Below, piece by piece: positions 5,201-5,737 of a DNA stretch of 5,737 nucleotides. Location of the stretch: positions 1 to 5,737 of the forward strand of contig CAUCIO010000147.1 in the NCBI GenBank assembly GCA_958442925.1. The letters run 5' to 3'. This stretch comes from an uncultured Clostridium sp. (GTDB taxonomy: Bacteria; Bacillota; Clostridia; Lachnospirales; Lachnospiraceae). The stretch's first letter is position 1. The number at the start of each line of letters is the position of its first letter. The notes below the pieces were generated by a model, which ran no database searches, was not told the DNA's origin, and saw only the letters and a list, made by a program, of their open reading frames with translations. The translations under genes were made by a program, and so were the position numbers.

Positions 5201-5737
5201 ATGATGATGAAAACCGCGGTGTCCAGCCGATTTCGAATGAAGACACTGCCTTCTTTTCGGGCACTGCTGATGCCGGGAGAAGGTGAAATCCACTACATTG
5301 GAGGGACAGATATTCTGCCGGCTCCCTTAGACAGCCAGGAGGAAGCCAGAGTACTTGGAGAGCTGGGAACGGAGAGAGACAGGGAGGCCAAATCCAGCCT
5401 GATTGAACATAATTTAAGGCTGGTAGTATACATAGCTAAAAAATTTGACAACACCAGCGTGGGGGTGGAGGATCTGATTTCCATTGGAACAATCGGCCTG
5501 ATTAAGGCTATCAATACGTTTAACACAGGGAAAAACATCAAGCTGGCCACCTATGCGTCCAGGTGCATTGAAAATGAAATTTTAATGTATCTGAGAAGAA
5601 ATAATAAGACAAAGCTGGAGGTGTCCATTGATGAGCCGTTAAATGTAGACTGGGATGGAAACGAACTTCTGCTTTCCGACATTCTGGGAACGGATGAGGA
5701 CGTGATTTATCGGGATCTGGAGGATGAGATAGAGAGA
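5201..5737 (+). CDS. sigE: RNA polymerase sporulation sigma factor SigE (pro-sigmaE), 5' part
   Basis: This is the early mother-cell sigma factor, made as an inactive membrane-associated precursor. The window ends in frame after 179 codons, so region 4 and part of region 3 are missing. Residues 1-30 form a basic, partly hydrophobic pro-sequence. It is followed by EIHYIGG (29-35), which aligns with EVYYIGG around the B. subtilis processing site and suggests cleavage near residue 30. Region 2 is strongly conserved: HNLRLVVYIAKKF (70-82), EDLISIGTIGLIKAINTF (90-107) and KLATYASRCIENEILMYLRRNN (114-135). DEPLNVDWDGNELLLSDILGTDED (144-167) is characteristic of sigmaE. The gene follows spoIIGA by 27 bases and shares its promoter. 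In related genomes sigG usually follows; that would be outside the window. Confidence 0.96.
   Translation, partial: MMMKTAVSSRFRMKTLPSFRALLMPGEGEIHYIGGTDILPAPLDSQEEARVLGELGTERDREAKSSLIEHNLRLVVYIAKKFDNTSVGVEDLISIGTIGLIKAINTFNTGKNIKLATYASRCIENEILMYLRRNNKTKLEVSIDEPLNVDWDGNELLLSDILGTDEDVIYRDLEDEIER

Noticed and set aside
5176..5286. Small frame starting at ATG 5176 before sigE
   Set aside because: It has no ribosome site, its reading frame lies mostly inside sigE, and it resembles no known protein; sigE in its own frame is unambiguous.

Overview
The window is a piece of the division and cell-wall (dcw) cluster running into the sporulation sigma-factor locus of an endospore-forming Gram-positive bacterium. 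Gene content, order and protein signatures (an FtsZ beginning MLEIK, SpoIIGA next to pro-sigmaE, TTG starts with strong AGGAGG ribosome sites) point to Clostridia, most likely Lachnospiraceae; the family assignment is inference. All genes are on the + strand and no mobile element, CRISPR array, tRNA or rRNA was seen.

Layout. Bases 1-455 hold the 3' end of a SEDS glycan polymerase (FtsW/SpoVE). A strong intrinsic terminator follows at 465-511, then a repeat-containing leader and murA (606-1883), which starts on TTG. A divIB/ftsQ gene (1909-2640) follows 25 bases later. A 167-base gap carries a near-consensus sigmaA promoter (2704-2732) for ftsZ (2808-4031, TTG start). A large compound hairpin with a T-run (4059-4121) ends the ftsZ transcript. 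Next comes a regulatory region with a perfect TTGACA, a perfect TATAAT and an unusually long 21-base spacer, preceded by TCGAA motifs. This is the layout of a Spo0A-activated spoIIG promoter. It drives spoIIGA (about 4295-5173) and sigE (5201 to the window end, truncated after 179 codons).

How the genes work together. FtsW/SpoVE polymerises glycan strands at the septum, MurA makes the first committed peptidoglycan precursor, DivIB stabilises the divisome, and FtsZ forms the ring. On entry into sporulation the same septation machinery builds the polar septum. SpoIIGA, a membrane aspartic protease, then removes the pro-sequence of sigmaE to start the mother-cell programme. The two terminators and three promoter regions suggest at least four transcription units: one ending with ftsW, then murA-divIB, ftsZ and spoIIGA-sigE.

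The coding content is conserved core biology rather than a new system. The points worth a second look are in the non-coding DNA: the 21-base promoter spacer and candidate 0A boxes, the apparent CTG start of spoIIGA, a possible 19-codon leader ORF over the ftsZ start, and mutually exclusive hairpins upstream of murA. murG, murB and ftsA are not at the positions they occupy in Bacillus subtilis.
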